A DNA stretch of 64,000 bases from positions 62,001 to 126,000 of the forward strand of contig JAKSIG010000001.1 in assembly GCA_024398955.1 (NCBI GenBank). The letters are read 5' to 3'. Position 1 is the first letter of the stretch, and each line of letters opens with the position of its first letter. Made by a program: the position numbers and the translations under genes. Shown here in pieces: positions 18,556-27,746 of this stretch. Below the pieces are notes generated by a model. That model was not told where the DNA came from and did no database searches. It worked only from the letters and a program-made list of their open reading frames with translations. The stretch comes from Fibrobacter sp. GTDB lineage: Bacteria > Fibrobacterota > Fibrobacteria > Fibrobacterales > Fibrobacteraceae.

Positions 18556-19278
18556 ATGAATGTTGCTCTTATATTTGCAGGTGGGTCTGGAACCCGCATG
18601 AATTCCAAGGCCACGCCAAAGCAGTTCCTTGTTTTGAGTGGGCGTGCAATTATTATTCATACATTGGAGTATTTCGACAGAAATCCTGGAATAGATGCCA
18701 TTTGTGTGGTTTGCATTGAATCCTGGATTGATCGTTTAAAGATTTTGCTAGACAAACACAACATCAAAAAAGTTCGCTGGATTGTTCCGGGAGGTTCTTC
18801 GGGTCAAGAATCTATCTATAACGGCATTAAAGCCATTCACGACGGAAATGTCCCTGACGACAGCGTTGTTCTTGTTCATGATGGAGTGCGTCCTCTGATT
18901 TCAGATCAGCTAATTACGGATTGCATTGATTGCGCTCAAAAGAATGGCAATGCCATTACCGTTGCTCCTGCGGTAGAAACTATTATTCGTACAGATAAGT
19001 ACAATCAAGTGGCCGATATCTATAATAGAAGCGAATGCCATATGGCTAGGGCTCCCCAGTGTTTTAAGGTGGGAGACTTTTTTGAGGCTCACGAAAAAGC
19101 AAGAACGGAAGGAATCAACGATATGATTGATTCCGCCTGCCTAATGAAATATTATGGTCATGTTCTACACATGGTGGATGGCCCTGCCGAAAATATCAAA
19201 ATTACCACCCCCATGGATTTTTATCTCTTCCGAGCAATTTATGAGGCTCGCGAAAATTCTCAGATTTTTGGAATATAG
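18556..19278 (+). CDS. TarI/IspD-type cytidylyltransferase (probable D-ribitol-5-phosphate cytidylyltransferase)
   Basis: A 240-residue nucleotidyltransferase that activates a polyol phosphate with CTP. It opens MNVALIFAGGSGTRM. The AGG (rather than AAG) loop, KATPKQF, the strand IIIHTLEYF and RAPQCFK fit TarI better than the isoprenoid enzyme IspD. VHDGVRPL is common to both. The frame is open 48 codons further upstream, but that part overlaps the divergent flippase gene, and AAGGA stands 8 nt before the chosen ATG. The SDR gene starts 2 nt after the stop. Without a check of whether another ispD exists elsewhere in the genome, an IspD role cannot be excluded. Confidence 0.85.
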   Translation: MNVALIFAGGSGTRMNSKATPKQFLVLSGRAIIIHTLEYFDRNPGIDAICVVCIESWIDRLKILLDKHNIKKVRWIVPGGSSGQESIYNGIKAIHDGNVPDDSVVLVHDGVRPLISDQLITDCIDCAQKNGNAITVAPAVETIIRTDKYNQVADIYNRSECHMARAPQCFKVGDFFEAHEKARTEGINDMIDSACLMKYYGHVLHMVDGPAENIKITTPMDFYLFRAIYEARENSQIFGI

Positions 19279-19280
19279 TC

Positions 19281-20348
19281 ATGGGATCTCCTAAAGATTT
19301 GTACTTGCAGGAAGACATTGAAAGAATAGCCGCATCCAAAGTTGTTCCCTGGAATCGCTATTCTGAAAAGACAATCCTTGTAACAGGGGCTACGGGGCTA
19401 ATAGGTTCTTTGCTGGTGATGTCTCTTGCCTGCAGAAATCGAATTTATAAACAGGGCATAAAGGTTAAGGCTCTTGTTCGAAATTTGGAAAAGGCTAAAG
19501 CCTTGTTTACGGGCTGTCTTGATGATGAAAATTTTGAGATCGTGGTTGGAGATGTAAATTCAGCTCTTGATCATGTAGGTAAAGTGGATTTTGTTGTTCA
19601 TGCAGCAAGTGTTACTAGCTCCAGGGATTTTGTAGTTAAACCGGTCGAAACTATTAGTACAGCTATTGATGGTACTCGCCATGTTCTGGAATTGGCGCGT
19701 TCTCAGTCGATAGAGGGAATGCTTTATCTTTCTTCTCTGGAAGTTTATGGCGTTCCCGAAAACAAGGTCCTTGTTTCTGAAAAGGATTCCGGCTATATTG
19801 ATTGTTTGCAGGTTCGTAGTAGCTATTCCGAGGGTAAGCGGATGGTGGAATGTCTTTGCGCGTCCTATGCTTCTGAATATGGCGTTCCCGTAAAGATTGC
19901 TCGCCTTTGCCAGACCTTTGGAGCGGGCGTAGCCTATGAAGACAATCGAGTTTTTGCACAGTTTGCCCGTAGCGCTATTGAAGGAACCGATATCGTTCTT
20001 AAGACAAAGGGCGAAACCCTTCGCAATTATTGCTACACCGCAGATGCCGTTGGCGCCTTGCTTATCGTACTTGCTAAAGGCAATGTGGGCGAAGCCTATA
20101 ATGTGGCAAACCCAGCAACAGCCATCTCTATTGCGGATATGGCGAAGTTTGTTTGTGAAAACTTCTCGGAAGGTAAAAGCCAGGTGGTTCTTGATATCGC
20201 CGAAGACGCGGCAAAGCTTGGCTATAACCCTGTCGTCAAGATTTGTCTGGATACAGCCAAACTGGAAACCCTTGGCTGGAAGGCTGAATATAGCCTATAC
20301 CAAATGTTTGAAAGAACAATTGAAAGCATGAAGCTTTGTAGAAAATGA
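19281..20348 (+). CDS. Extended SDR, NAD-dependent epimerase/dehydratase family
   Basis: A 355-residue Rossmann enzyme with TGATGLIG at residues 35-42 and the catalytic SSYSEGK (Tyr182, Lys186). The extended C-terminal substrate domain and LCQTFGAGV-type segment resemble UDP-glucuronate decarboxylase and related nucleotide-sugar enzymes. Sitting 2 nt behind a TarI-like gene, it may instead supply the polyol phosphate, as an SDR domain does in the fused CDP-ribitol synthase of Haemophilus; this is inference. Its stop overlaps the start of the ATP-grasp gene (ATGA). It is cytoplasmic. The reaction (reduction, epimerisation or decarboxylation) is not settled by the motifs. Confidence 0.8.
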   Translation: MGSPKDLYLQEDIERIAASKVVPWNRYSEKTILVTGATGLIGSLLVMSLACRNRIYKQGIKVKALVRNLEKAKALFTGCLDDENFEIVVGDVNSALDHVGKVDFVVHAASVTSSRDFVVKPVETISTAIDGTRHVLELARSQSIEGMLYLSSLEVYGVPENKVLVSEKDSGYIDCLQVRSSYSEGKRMVECLCASYASEYGVPVKIARLCQTFGAGVAYEDNRVFAQFARSAIEGTDIVLKTKGETLRNYCYTADAVGALLIVLAKGNVGEAYNVANPATAISIADMAKFVCENFSEGKSQVVLDIAEDAAKLGYNPVVKICLDTAKLETLGWKAEYSLYQMFERTIESMKLCRK

Positions 20349-21271
20349 GTTGGAGAACTTTGGAATTCATGAAAATTAGAAACGTGAGAAAATATTTGAG
20401 TCATCCAATTGAGTTGTTTTACAAGTTGGCTCGTAAAGGCTATTGTAATTGGATGCCAGATCGGTTGTATTTAAAATTGATGTATCGCCGTTTTACCGGA
20501 TCTGCCTTAAGATTGGATAATCCTATAACTTTTAATGAAAAGTTGCAGTGGATGAAGCTTTATGACCGGAAAGACATTTATACGACTATGGTTGATAAGG
20601 CTGCTGTAAAAGATTTTGTGGCCGAAAAAATTGGCGAAAAGTATGTAGTTCCTACAATCAAGATTTGCGATAGGGTTGAGGATCTTGATTTTGACGCATT
20701 ACCGGATCAATTCGTAATCAAATGTACTCATGATTCCGGAGGTCTAGTTATCTGCAAGGATAAAAATAAACTTGACAGACAGGACGCTATTGGTAAATTG
20801 AAAAAGTGCCTAGAATTTAACTATTTCCCCTTATGGAGGGAATGGCCTTACAAAAATGTGGTGCCAAGGATTATTGTAGAAGAATTACTGAATGATGGAA
20901 AGGATTCTATTGATGACTATAAGGTCATGTGCTTTAATGGAGTGCCCAAGTTAATTCAGTTGCACATGGGACGTTTCTCGGAACACACTCAGGATTTTTA
21001 TGATGTTGACTGGAATCGCTTGCCGATAATTCAGGGAACCCCTATGGCAGAAAAAGTCGTTGACAAGCCTTCAAATCTTGAGGAAATGTTAGAATTGAGT
21101 GCGAAACTGTCTTCCGGAATACCTCAAGTTCGTGTGGATTGGTATTGTGTGGGGGGCAAACTCTATTTTGGAGAGCTGACTTTCTTTGATGCCTCTGGTT
21201 TTGAAAATTTTGAACCGGATGAATACAATGAAATTCTTGGATCGTGGATCAAGCTCCCCCCCAAAAAATAG
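20345..21271 (+). CDS. TupA-like ATP-grasp protein
   Basis: A 308-residue protein of the TupA-like ATP-grasp family, found in surface-glycan clusters and thought to form an amide or similar bond at the expense of ATP. The family signature is NPITFNEKLQWMKLYDR, then DKAAVKDFVAEKIGEKYVVP, DALPDQFVIKCTHDSGG, YKVMCFNG and the C-terminal VRVDWY / GELTFFDASG metal-site segments. It begins at an ATG overlapping the SDR stop. A second in-frame ATG at 20369 would give MKIRNVRKYL and is also possible. It is last in this operon, ahead of a strong bidirectional terminator. The substrate is unknown; TupA was named for teichuronopeptide synthesis. Confidence 0.85.
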   Translation: MSWRTLEFMKIRNVRKYLSHPIELFYKLARKGYCNWMPDRLYLKLMYRRFTGSALRLDNPITFNEKLQWMKLYDRKDIYTTMVDKAAVKDFVAEKIGEKYVVPTIKICDRVEDLDFDALPDQFVIKCTHDSGGLVICKDKNKLDRQDAIGKLKKCLEFNYFPLWREWPYKNVVPRIIVEELLNDGKDSIDDYKVMCFNGVPKLIQLHMGRFSEHTQDFYDVDWNRLPIIQGTPMAEKVVDKPSNLEEMLELSAKLSSGIPQVRVDWYCVGGKLYFGELTFFDASGFENFEPDEYNEILGSWIKLPPKK

Positions 21272-21278
21272 AAAGTAG

Positions 21279-21305
21279 AACAGCCCGGAACACGGGCTGT
21301 TTTTT
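21279..21305. terminator. Bidirectional rho-independent terminator
   Basis: AACAGCCCG (21279-21287) pairs perfectly with CGGGCTGTT (21293-21301) around loop GAACA, followed by T's. It lies between the convergent ATP-grasp and DUF616 genes. Confidence 0.9.
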
Positions 21306-22050
21306 ACTTGCTATATCCAACGGCCTTCCTGTACAGGAAACGGCCGATTTTTTTTAGGCGGTTTCCCCAGATGTTTTTTTCGCGAACGTGCTTTTCCATA
21401 TAGAGCCAAGGACTGTTCCTTGCGTTTTCTTCGTTGGGAAGCAGATAGTCAAAGGGGATGCCAGCCTTCCATAGGGTGTAGGGGTAAGATAGCTGATCTC
21501 GCCTGGAGTAGGTATTGACCATCTGCCACCACATTTTGCACTGCTGCTTGATGCGTTCATCGGAATGCTTGCGCAAGATGATGTTGGCTTCGAACATTCC
21601 ATAGCGACGAGGAAAGCCTTCCTTGCGAATAAAACGCATTTCGCTGATGATGGTCTTCATGCTTTTTTCAAGACCGTAGGTGAATACTTCGTAACCTTCA
21701 AGATAGGCACATTCTCTATAGGGATGCTTGATGCCAGATAATGCAACACCTGCTTGAATTTTTTGACAGACAGCGTCATAAAATTCCTTCTTTTCGATAC
21801 GGATGTTTGCGTCCATATAGACGCTGTATTCATATTCAGGAAGAACTTCCCAAGGGTGCATTTTGGGGTATCTCGATTCAATCTGCTTTGACTTGAAACT
21901 GCCATTGAATTTTCGTATCTTCCAGACTCCAATCTGCTCTTTAGGTATGTCGTTGGAAAAGCAGATATAATCAAAACGTTCGTCTATTACGGTGGGCTGC
22001 ATCAAGTTGTCGTAGCCACCGGTAAGAACTGTATAAATGGCTGTTTTCAT
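21304..22050 (-). CDS. DUF616-family glycosyltransferase-like protein
   Basis: A 248-residue protein matching the DUF616 (TOD1/MUCI70-like) group, whose plant members act in glycan synthesis. It begins MKTAIYTVLTGGYDNL and contains FDYICFSND, the DxD-like YSVYMDANI, FEANIILRKH and DQLSYPYTLWK. The acidic YMDANI strand and the DQLS helix are what one expects of a GT-A nucleotide-sugar site. A longer frame with 13 more codons would run into the neighbouring CotH gene, so the internal ATG is preferred. No strong ribosome site is seen. It is 13 nt downstream of the CotH lipoprotein gene on the same strand. Confidence 0.8.
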   Translation of the reverse strand: MKTAIYTVLTGGYDNLMQPTVIDERFDYICFSNDIPKEQIGVWKIRKFNGSFKSKQIESRYPKMHPWEVLPEYEYSVYMDANIRIEKKEFYDAVCQKIQAGVALSGIKHPYRECAYLEGYEVFTYGLEKSMKTIISEMRFIRKEGFPRRYGMFEANIILRKHSDERIKQQCKMWWQMVNTYSRRDQLSYPYTLWKAGIPFDYLLPNEENARNSPWLYMEKHVREKNIWGNRLKKIGRFLYRKAVGYSK

Positions 22051-22063
22051 AAGAGAAATATAA

Positions 22064-23356
22064 TTATAATTGGGATTCAATCCAGTCATACCGCCGATTA
22101 ATCCACGCTTTTAGCGTGTCGGCAGCTTCTTCGTAGGAATTGTAAGATTCGATGAATGGCCAGTAGTCATTGGCGTCTAGAACGGGCCAACGTTTAAATT
22201 CATTTTTGGCGGCCTTGCTCAATCTTGGGACCATTGCGTCAATGGAATCATTTAGAGAGGCGAATGTCCGCTTATGATTCTGCCAGTAATCCCTTACGAT
22301 GTTCTTGAAATCTCCACTCTTGAATAGAAATCGGTACCACCCATATTTACGAACGTACCAGTCGTCGCTAGAAACCTTGTCGTAACTTCCTAGACCGTAG
22401 CCAAGATCAAAGTCCCATATCGGGCCCATTTTTAAGACGTCGCCCTTTTCCCAGGTGAGAAATGTGCTTCTGCGAAAGGCGCCGTCTAAATTCTTGGTGA
22501 ATTCCTGAATCATATAGTAGCGGACAAAATCTTCTATGTCGATCCAGCGGGCAAGAGAATCCATGTTGTAGACTTTCTTGCTTTTTAGAAATGATTCAAA
22601 ATCGTTGATGTGGTCTTGCACTAACTGAATAGAGTAATCACTTGGCTCCTTAGGCGAGTTAATCTGAAAGATGTATCCTAAGTCAGAAATGAATATACTT
22701 TTGTCGGTACTGATGAGTTTTGGGTCGCCACCGGTTTCGTCACTTTCCTCTTCTATGCCGGTTGTAGTTGCTGTAGTTTTTTCAATCCAGAAACATGTGT
22801 CGTTTTTAGGAATGTTGATGCGGTCCTTGGCAACTTTCATGTGCTCTGACAGCTGATAGACTCCTATGTATTCCCTGTTCAGAATGACTTCTACAAAAAG
22901 GCTTCGGGGGGAGTATTCGTCATTAAGAATGTCGGCTAGCTGATAGGTGATATAGTTCCTAAGAAGACTCTTGTCGCGATGGTTTGAAATTAAGGCCCAG
23001 TCCCGATTTTTAGGCATTCCGAAGAGAGATTCCTTGTTTTCAAATTCCAGCTTGATTCCGTACTTTGAAAAAACAAAAGAAGAATTTCCTCGTCCTTTTA
23101 CGGTCAGGTTCATGACATCGCTAATGGGACCTTTTTCTCCGTAAATTTGAAGCTTGGCAGGGAGTTTTGTCTCTCGGTCCTTAATTTGTTTAAAATCGTC
23201 GGTTTCAATAACCAGGCGGGGGAGGTCGGCATAGGGATACTTTGAATCATCCAGGGGAAGGTAACTTGGACTGGATGCGGTTTCTTCCCACACGCAGGCG
23301 CTTAGCCCTGCGACTATAAACATGGCTGCTAATGTGGAAAGAATGATTTTTTTCAT
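22064..23356 (-). CDS. CotH kinase-family lipoprotein
   Basis: A 430-residue predicted lipoprotein: MKKIILSTLA leader and lipobox GLSAC with Cys21. The rest is a CotH-like fold: LTVKGRGNSSF, KYGIKLEFE, RDWALISNHRDKSLLRNY, EVILNREYIGVYQLSEH, then FTKNLDGAFRRS and the metal motif WDFDLGYG. The family includes secreted kinases; activity of this copy is unproven but the acidic motifs are intact. It carries only the CotH domain, unlike the 949-residue paralogue at 4944. It lies just upstream of the DUF616 gene and divergently from the next gene, with 44 bp between starts. Confidence 0.85.
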   Translation of the reverse strand: MKKIILSTLAAMFIVAGLSACVWEETASSPSYLPLDDSKYPYADLPRLVIETDDFKQIKDRETKLPAKLQIYGEKGPISDVMNLTVKGRGNSSFVFSKYGIKLEFENKESLFGMPKNRDWALISNHRDKSLLRNYITYQLADILNDEYSPRSLFVEVILNREYIGVYQLSEHMKVAKDRINIPKNDTCFWIEKTTATTTGIEEESDETGGDPKLISTDKSIFISDLGYIFQINSPKEPSDYSIQLVQDHINDFESFLKSKKVYNMDSLARWIDIEDFVRYYMIQEFTKNLDGAFRRSTFLTWEKGDVLKMGPIWDFDLGYGLGSYDKVSSDDWYVRKYGWYRFLFKSGDFKNIVRDYWQNHKRTFASLNDSIDAMVPRLSKAAKNEFKRWPVLDANDYWPFIESYNSYEEAADTLKAWINRRYDWIESQL

Positions 23357-23400
23357 TTGAAGGAAATCTAGAAATTTTTTAAGTTGTCATAAAGTTCTAT

Positions 23401-24228
23401 ATGCAATCTCAGTTCCGAAAGATTATTCCTGTCGTGATGGTGCTTTTGCTTTCTGTAGCAGGCCTTACCCGGGAATCAGTTTCAGTTATTCGGGCTCCCC
23501 AAAGTAGTGTGCTGTTGGGGGGCGTTGCAGAACTTTTGGACGATGTTTACAGCGCCGATATGGAAATTGCGGGCGAGTATGCGCCTTGCGACTGCTTTAG
23601 CGTTTACGGGGATGTCTCTTATCGGTTTGTTAGCTATGAATTTGATGCAACCTTTCATGGTCAGCGTCATGAGCTTGTGGACCTTCAGGTCAATGGCTTT
23701 AATGAATCTTACCTGGGCATGAAATTCATGCCTTATCCGTTTTTTGGCGTAGATGTAAGCTGGCGCTTGCCTCCTGGTGAAGGCTCGCAGACAAATCGCT
23801 TTCATCGTTTGGGGGTGGAACCTTTTTACGTGCATGACTTTTCCAGAGGATTGCAATTAGGGGCTGCGGCTGGCTACTTTACATTTTTAGAAAGCGATGA
23901 TTTTCTGCCAGGCGACGAACTCGGCTTGAAAGGCTCCATGGAGTGGCGTCTGGCCTGGGATTATGAAAAGCGGTCTGGATGGCAATTTGACTATGTGTTC
24001 CTATATCGCTGGAGGCTTCTGGAATCCGAGAATTTGAGTCTTGATAAACCATACCAGAAAATGAACGATCAGTTCCGTGGCTTTCGTATGCGTGCAGATG
24101 CGGCGCGTTATATTTCGATGTCATCGCATTCTTTAGGGATTGCCTTGTTCTACGAGATGAATCGCGGCTATCTTTTTGGCTTTGAGACGGGTCATTCTCT
24201 AGGTCTGTATACAAAATTTGTTTTTTGA
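23401..24228 (+). CDS. Predicted outer-membrane beta-barrel protein
   Basis: Not assigned to a named family. It is a 275-residue secreted protein with a hydrophobic N-terminal leader (MQSQFRKIIPVVMVLLLSVAGL) and alternating amphipathic strands rich in aromatics, ending in LGLYTKFVF. A terminal aromatic residue is typical of outer-membrane barrels inserted by BamA. No ribosome site is visible before the ATG. It is followed 15 nt later by the SppA-like gene, whose N-terminal half also looks barrel-like, so the two may act together (inference). Confidence 0.65.
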   Translation: MQSQFRKIIPVVMVLLLSVAGLTRESVSVIRAPQSSVLLGGVAELLDDVYSADMEIAGEYAPCDCFSVYGDVSYRFVSYEFDATFHGQRHELVDLQVNGFNESYLGMKFMPYPFFGVDVSWRLPPGEGSQTNRFHRLGVEPFYVHDFSRGLQLGAAAGYFTFLESDDFLPGDELGLKGSMEWRLAWDYEKRSGWQFDYVFLYRWRLLESENLSLDKPYQKMNDQFRGFRMRADAARYISMSSHSLGIALFYEMNRGYLFGFETGHSLGLYTKFVF

Positions 24229-24243
24229 TCTTGATGGAGAAAA

Positions 24244-26559
24244 ATGCCAGTGTTGTTGAAACTGTTTAGACGATTGATGCTTCTTGGCCTGGTGGGTTCG
24301 GCTCTTGCCTACATTCCTGGTGAATCCGGTTTTGTTTCATTAGAAAATGAACATGGCATCTGGGGGAACCCTGCGGGGGTTCCTGCTCTGGATTCAAAGG
24401 GGGCACTGATTTCCTACGATTTCGATAACGAAGTTACCAACGTTCGGATTGGCGGAAACCTGGATCACTGGGCTGCTGGCTTTGATTACATACAGGGTCC
24501 TTACGGATTGGATGAGTCTCGCTGGAGCCTGACCCATGGCTCGGACTGGTTTAATCGCTGGGTATTCCTGGGGACGCGTTTTACCGCATTTCGCAGTTCC
24601 GAATTCAGGGGGACGGAATGGAGCTATACACCTGGCATTTTGATTCGTCCTTTTAGCGGTTTGTCTTTGGGCTATTCCTGTGACAATTTGCTTTACGTTG
24701 GCCCCGAGAGCATGGAACGTGTCCACAATCTTGGTGCCACCATTCGCTTTGGCTATATGTTCAGCCTTAGCTATGATGTGGAAAACTTTGAAGACCATCG
24801 CTTGCTTCTGGAATTGGAATCTTATGGTTTCCGCTGGGGCTTGCGTATTCCTGTGTATGGTGATGGGGATTATCGCCTAAGTTTTTCGATGCCTATTGGC
24901 GGTTACAATAATCTTGCTGTTCACGTATATGATGATATGCTTCCCAAGGGTGGTGCCTGGGGATACCATTCCGCTCGCAGTCCTCGTGCCAGCATGAGCG
25001 CCCAGGTGATTCGTGTCCCTCTGGATATGCTTGTTTCTGAAACCGAAGATGAATTTGCTTTCTTCCGCAAGAGTTCCATAAGTATCTGGAAGGTTCGCAA
25101 TCTGTTTGAACATCTTTACCGCGATCCTGCCTGCGGTCTTGTAATTCTTGATTTTTCTGGATATAAGGGTAATCTTGGAATTTCTGAAGAAATCAACCGT
25201 TGTGTAATGAAACTGAAGGCTCGCGGTGGTATGGTGGTGGCTTACATGGACGATATTCGTCCTTCTGTCTTGCTGGCGGCTGCCAATGTGGATCGCATTG
25301 TGGTGGAACCATCGGCCCATTTGAATTGGCGCGGCTTAGGTGGAAATATCCTGTTCTACAAAGGGCTATTTGATAAGCTGGGCGTAAAGGTGGAATTCCT
25401 TCGTCACGGAAAGTTCAAGTCTGCTGTTGAACCCTACATTGCCGATTCTATGTCTGTCGAAGCACGTTCCAATATGGATTCCCTGTATAAGGATTTATGG
25501 AAGGTTTCTGAAATCCTTATAGCCAATCGTAAATTGGCCAAGACTATGGGAATGGAACCTGCCTTGGCCCACCTGGATTCTTTGGCGTCAAAGCCTATGG
25601 TTACGGCTTCTGCGGCCCAAAAGGCGGGGCTTGTGGATACGTTGCTTTACCTTGACCAGGTTCCTGCTTACGCCATCAAGTCGTTCTTTGGGTTTGATGC
25701 GCCTTGGGCAAAATATCGTACCTGGAATCCTACGGATACAAAGCTTTTTGACGAAAGCTGGTCTCATCGTACTCAAATTGCCGTGCTGAATATTGATGGA
25801 TCCATTGATAACCGCATGGAACGTTCTGTAATGGAATCCCTGCGCAGGTTGCCGGGGACTGGGGCAGAAGCCCTCATCGTTCGCATTTCGTCTCCGGGGG
25901 GGAGTGCTATTGCATCTGACAAGATTTGGGCGGCTCTCCGTAATGTAAGCGAAAGAGAAGGCATTCCTGTGGTGGCAAGCATTGGCTATATGGGGGCATC
26001 TGGCGGCTACTACATAGCCTGTGGCGCAGATCGCATTCTTGCGGAACCTATGGCTATTGTAGGTAGCATCGGAATTTATGGGGGCAAGGTGGATGCTTCT
26101 GGACTTATGGGAAAATTGGGACTTCGTGCAGAACCTGTAAAGAGTCACGCCTATGCAGACGCAGAGACATTTGCTCGCCCCTGGACCGATGAGGAAAAGG
26201 CTGCCCTTCAGGAGTATATGGATGATTTCTATAATCGCTTTACTGGAGTTGTTTCAAGGGCTACGGGAATTCCTCAGGCAACTGTGGACTCAAGCTACGG
26301 CGGCGGCCGCGTTATGACTGGTCTGAAGGCTGTTGAAGCCGGGCTTGTTCACAAGTTGGGCGCTATGGATGAAGCTATTGCCGAAGCTAAGGAATTGGCT
26401 GGCATCGGCAAGTCTACGGATATAGAATTAATTGTTCTTGACTCGGACAAAAGTTACACGTTGCCCATGCCCAGTTCCAGAGCCTTTGTGGATTTCGTTT
26501 CTGAAATGGGACAGACTCAGCTGTGGGCCATTGATCCCAATTTGTGGGGAATAGAATAA
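24244..26559 (+). CDS. sppA: SppA-type signal peptide peptidase with N-terminal barrel-like domain
   Basis: A 771-residue protein. Residues about 290-770 form the tandem S49 peptidase fold with the Ser/Lys dyad Lys392 ([10 protein letters not shown]) and Ser554 ([10 protein letters not shown]), followed by [13 protein letters not shown] and VGSIGIYGG. The family degrades cleaved signal peptides and other membrane-near peptides. The first 270 residues are different from the usual single anchor helix: a leader ([10 protein letters not shown]), then [12 protein letters not shown], a motif typical of PorV/FadL-like barrels, and amphipathic strands. The total is well above E. coli SppA (618). It lies between a barrel gene (15 nt) and a CNNM gene, whose ATG overlaps its stop (TAATG). 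Confidence 0.88.
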   Translation: MPVLLKLFRRLMLLGLVGSALAYIPGESGFVSLENEHGIWGNPAGVPALDSKGALISYDFDNEVTNVRIGGNLDHWAAGFDYIQGPYGLDESRWSLTHGSDWFNRWVFLGTRFTAFRSSEFRGTEWSYTPGILIRPFSGLSLGYSCDNLLYVGPESMERVHNLGATIRFGYMFSLSYDVENFEDHRLLLELESYGFRWGLRIPVYGDGDYRLSFSMPIGGYNNLAVHVYDDMLPKGGAWGYHSARSPRASMSAQVIRVPLDMLVSETEDEFAFFRKSSISIWKVRNLFEHLYRDPACGLVILDFSGYKGNLGISEEINRCVMKLKARGGMVVAYMDDIRPSVLLAAANVDRIVVEPSAHLNWRGLGGNILFYKGLFDKLGVKVEFLRHGKFKSAVEPYIADSMSVEARSNMDSLYKDLWKVSEILIANRKLAKTMGMEPALAHLDSLASKPMVTASAAQKAGLVDTLLYLDQVPAYAIKSFFGFDAPWAKYRTWNPTDTKLFDESWSHRTQIAVLNIDGSIDNRMERSVMESLRRLPGTGAEALIVRISSPGGSAIASDKIWAALRNVSEREGIPVVASIGYMGASGGYYIACGADRILAEPMAIVGSIGIYGGKVDASGLMGKLGLRAEPVKSHAYADAETFARPWTDEEKAALQEYMDDFYNRFTGVVSRATGIPQATVDSSYGGGRVMTGLKAVEAGLVHKLGAMDEAIAEAKELAGIGKSTDIELIVLDSDKSYTLPMPSSRAFVDFVSEMGQTQLWAIDPNLWGIE

Positions 26560-27743
26560 TGTTTGCCATTGTCTTGACAGTTTTGGCTTGCCTTGGTGCG
26601 TCGGCGTTTTGTTCGGTAACAGAGGCGTCCTTCTATAGTGTGCCTCCCGCTACCATCGAGCTTTTGCAGAAACAGAAGAAGTTTACTGCAAAATACATGA
26701 CCCATGTGAAGGAAAATATCGACAGGTATATCGCTTCGGTTCTTGTGGTGAACACCGTGGCCAATACGGTTGGCGCATCGTTGGCCACAGCCTTGGCTGT
26801 TCGTAATTTGCCCCCTGTAGGCCAGGTGGCTTTGCCCATTGTTCTTACGGTATTAATTCTTTTGTTTGGCGAAATCACTCCAAAAACATTGGGCGTAAAG
26901 CAGGCAAAGGTGGTGGCCCCCTTGGTGGCGGTCCCCTTCTACTACATTACCAAGGTACTTTCTTTTACGGGACTCATTTGGTTGTGCCTGACCCTTACGA
27001 AACGCTGGACTCATGAATCCGAAGAAAAGAAGGACGTGAGCATCGACGACATCAACAGCCTTGTGAGTCTTGGTCTTCGTGAAGATGTCATTGATCGTCA
27101 GCAGTCTCTGGTAATCAAGAACATCCTGTCCCTAAAATCTGTGCCTGTACGCAAAGTGATGACGCCCCGTCAGGTGGTATTCTCTCTGGATGCCGACAAG
27201 ACCTTAGGGGAATCTCTGGATGAACGTGGCAACTGGCCCTTCTCACGCATCCCTCTGTACGAAAAAAACAAGGATAACTGGATTGGAACCATCCTTCGTC
27301 GTGACGCCTACAACAAGCTGGCCGACGGTCATCGCGATATAAAATTGCGACAGCTGATGCGCCCTCTGCAGCTGATTCCCGATTCCCTTACGTTGGATAA
27401 GCTTTTGCTTCGATTCCTCAAGCAACGAGGCCATATTGTGGGCGTTGTTGACGAATGGGGCGCTATCGCAGGCGTTGTCAGTCTCGAGGATGTTCTTGAA
27501 GAAATTCTAGGTCGTGAAATCGTAGACGAATACGACGAATCCGTAGACCTGCAGGAATCCGCCCGCAAGCGTTCCAAGGCTTTGGCCAGCATGCGAGAGC
27601 AGCGTCGCGCCGTGACTCGTTCGACTGCAGCCCTTGCCCGCGAAAGCGTCATTACTCGGGAAATGCCTGCTGTTCCACGGTCGCAGGCCTCGTCCGACAC
27701 CTCCGCTGCGGAACCTTCTGATTCGCAAAATGCACAAGTTTGA
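26559..27743 (+). CDS. CNNM/CorC-type transporter (DUF21 plus CBS pair)
   Basis: A 394-residue membrane protein. An N-terminal DUF21 region has about four helices and the motif FCSVTEASFYSVPP. Two CBS domains follow (KVMTPRQVVF, then GHIVGVVDEWGAIAGVVSLEDVLEEILG). The last 60 residues are low-complexity, basic and Ser/Ala-rich. Family members export Mg2+ or Co2+ or regulate their transport. The usual C-terminal CorC_HlyC domain is absent and replaced by the unstructured tail. The start is taken at the ATG that overlaps the sppA stop; five extra upstream codons are possible. An acyltransferase gene starts 3 nt after the stop. Confidence 0.88.
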   Translation: MFAIVLTVLACLGASAFCSVTEASFYSVPPATIELLQKQKKFTAKYMTHVKENIDRYIASVLVVNTVANTVGASLATALAVRNLPPVGQVALPIVLTVLILLFGEITPKTLGVKQAKVVAPLVAVPFYYITKVLSFTGLIWLCLTLTKRWTHESEEKKDVSIDDINSLVSLGLREDVIDRQQSLVIKNILSLKSVPVRKVMTPRQVVFSLDADKTLGESLDERGNWPFSRIPLYEKNKDNWIGTILRRDAYNKLADGHRDIKLRQLMRPLQLIPDSLTLDKLLLRFLKQRGHIVGVVDEWGAIAGVVSLEDVLEEILGREIVDEYDESVDLQESARKRSKALASMREQRRAVTRSTAALARESVITREMPAVPRSQASSDTSAAEPSDSQNAQV

Positions 27744-27746
27744 TTT

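Noticed and set aside
13454..19278. Teichoic-acid-type genes taken as a sign of a Gram-positive host
   Set aside because: LolA, outer-membrane barrels with terminal Phe and OpgC-like protein show an outer membrane. TagD, TagB/F and TarI families also occur in Gram-negative surface glycans.
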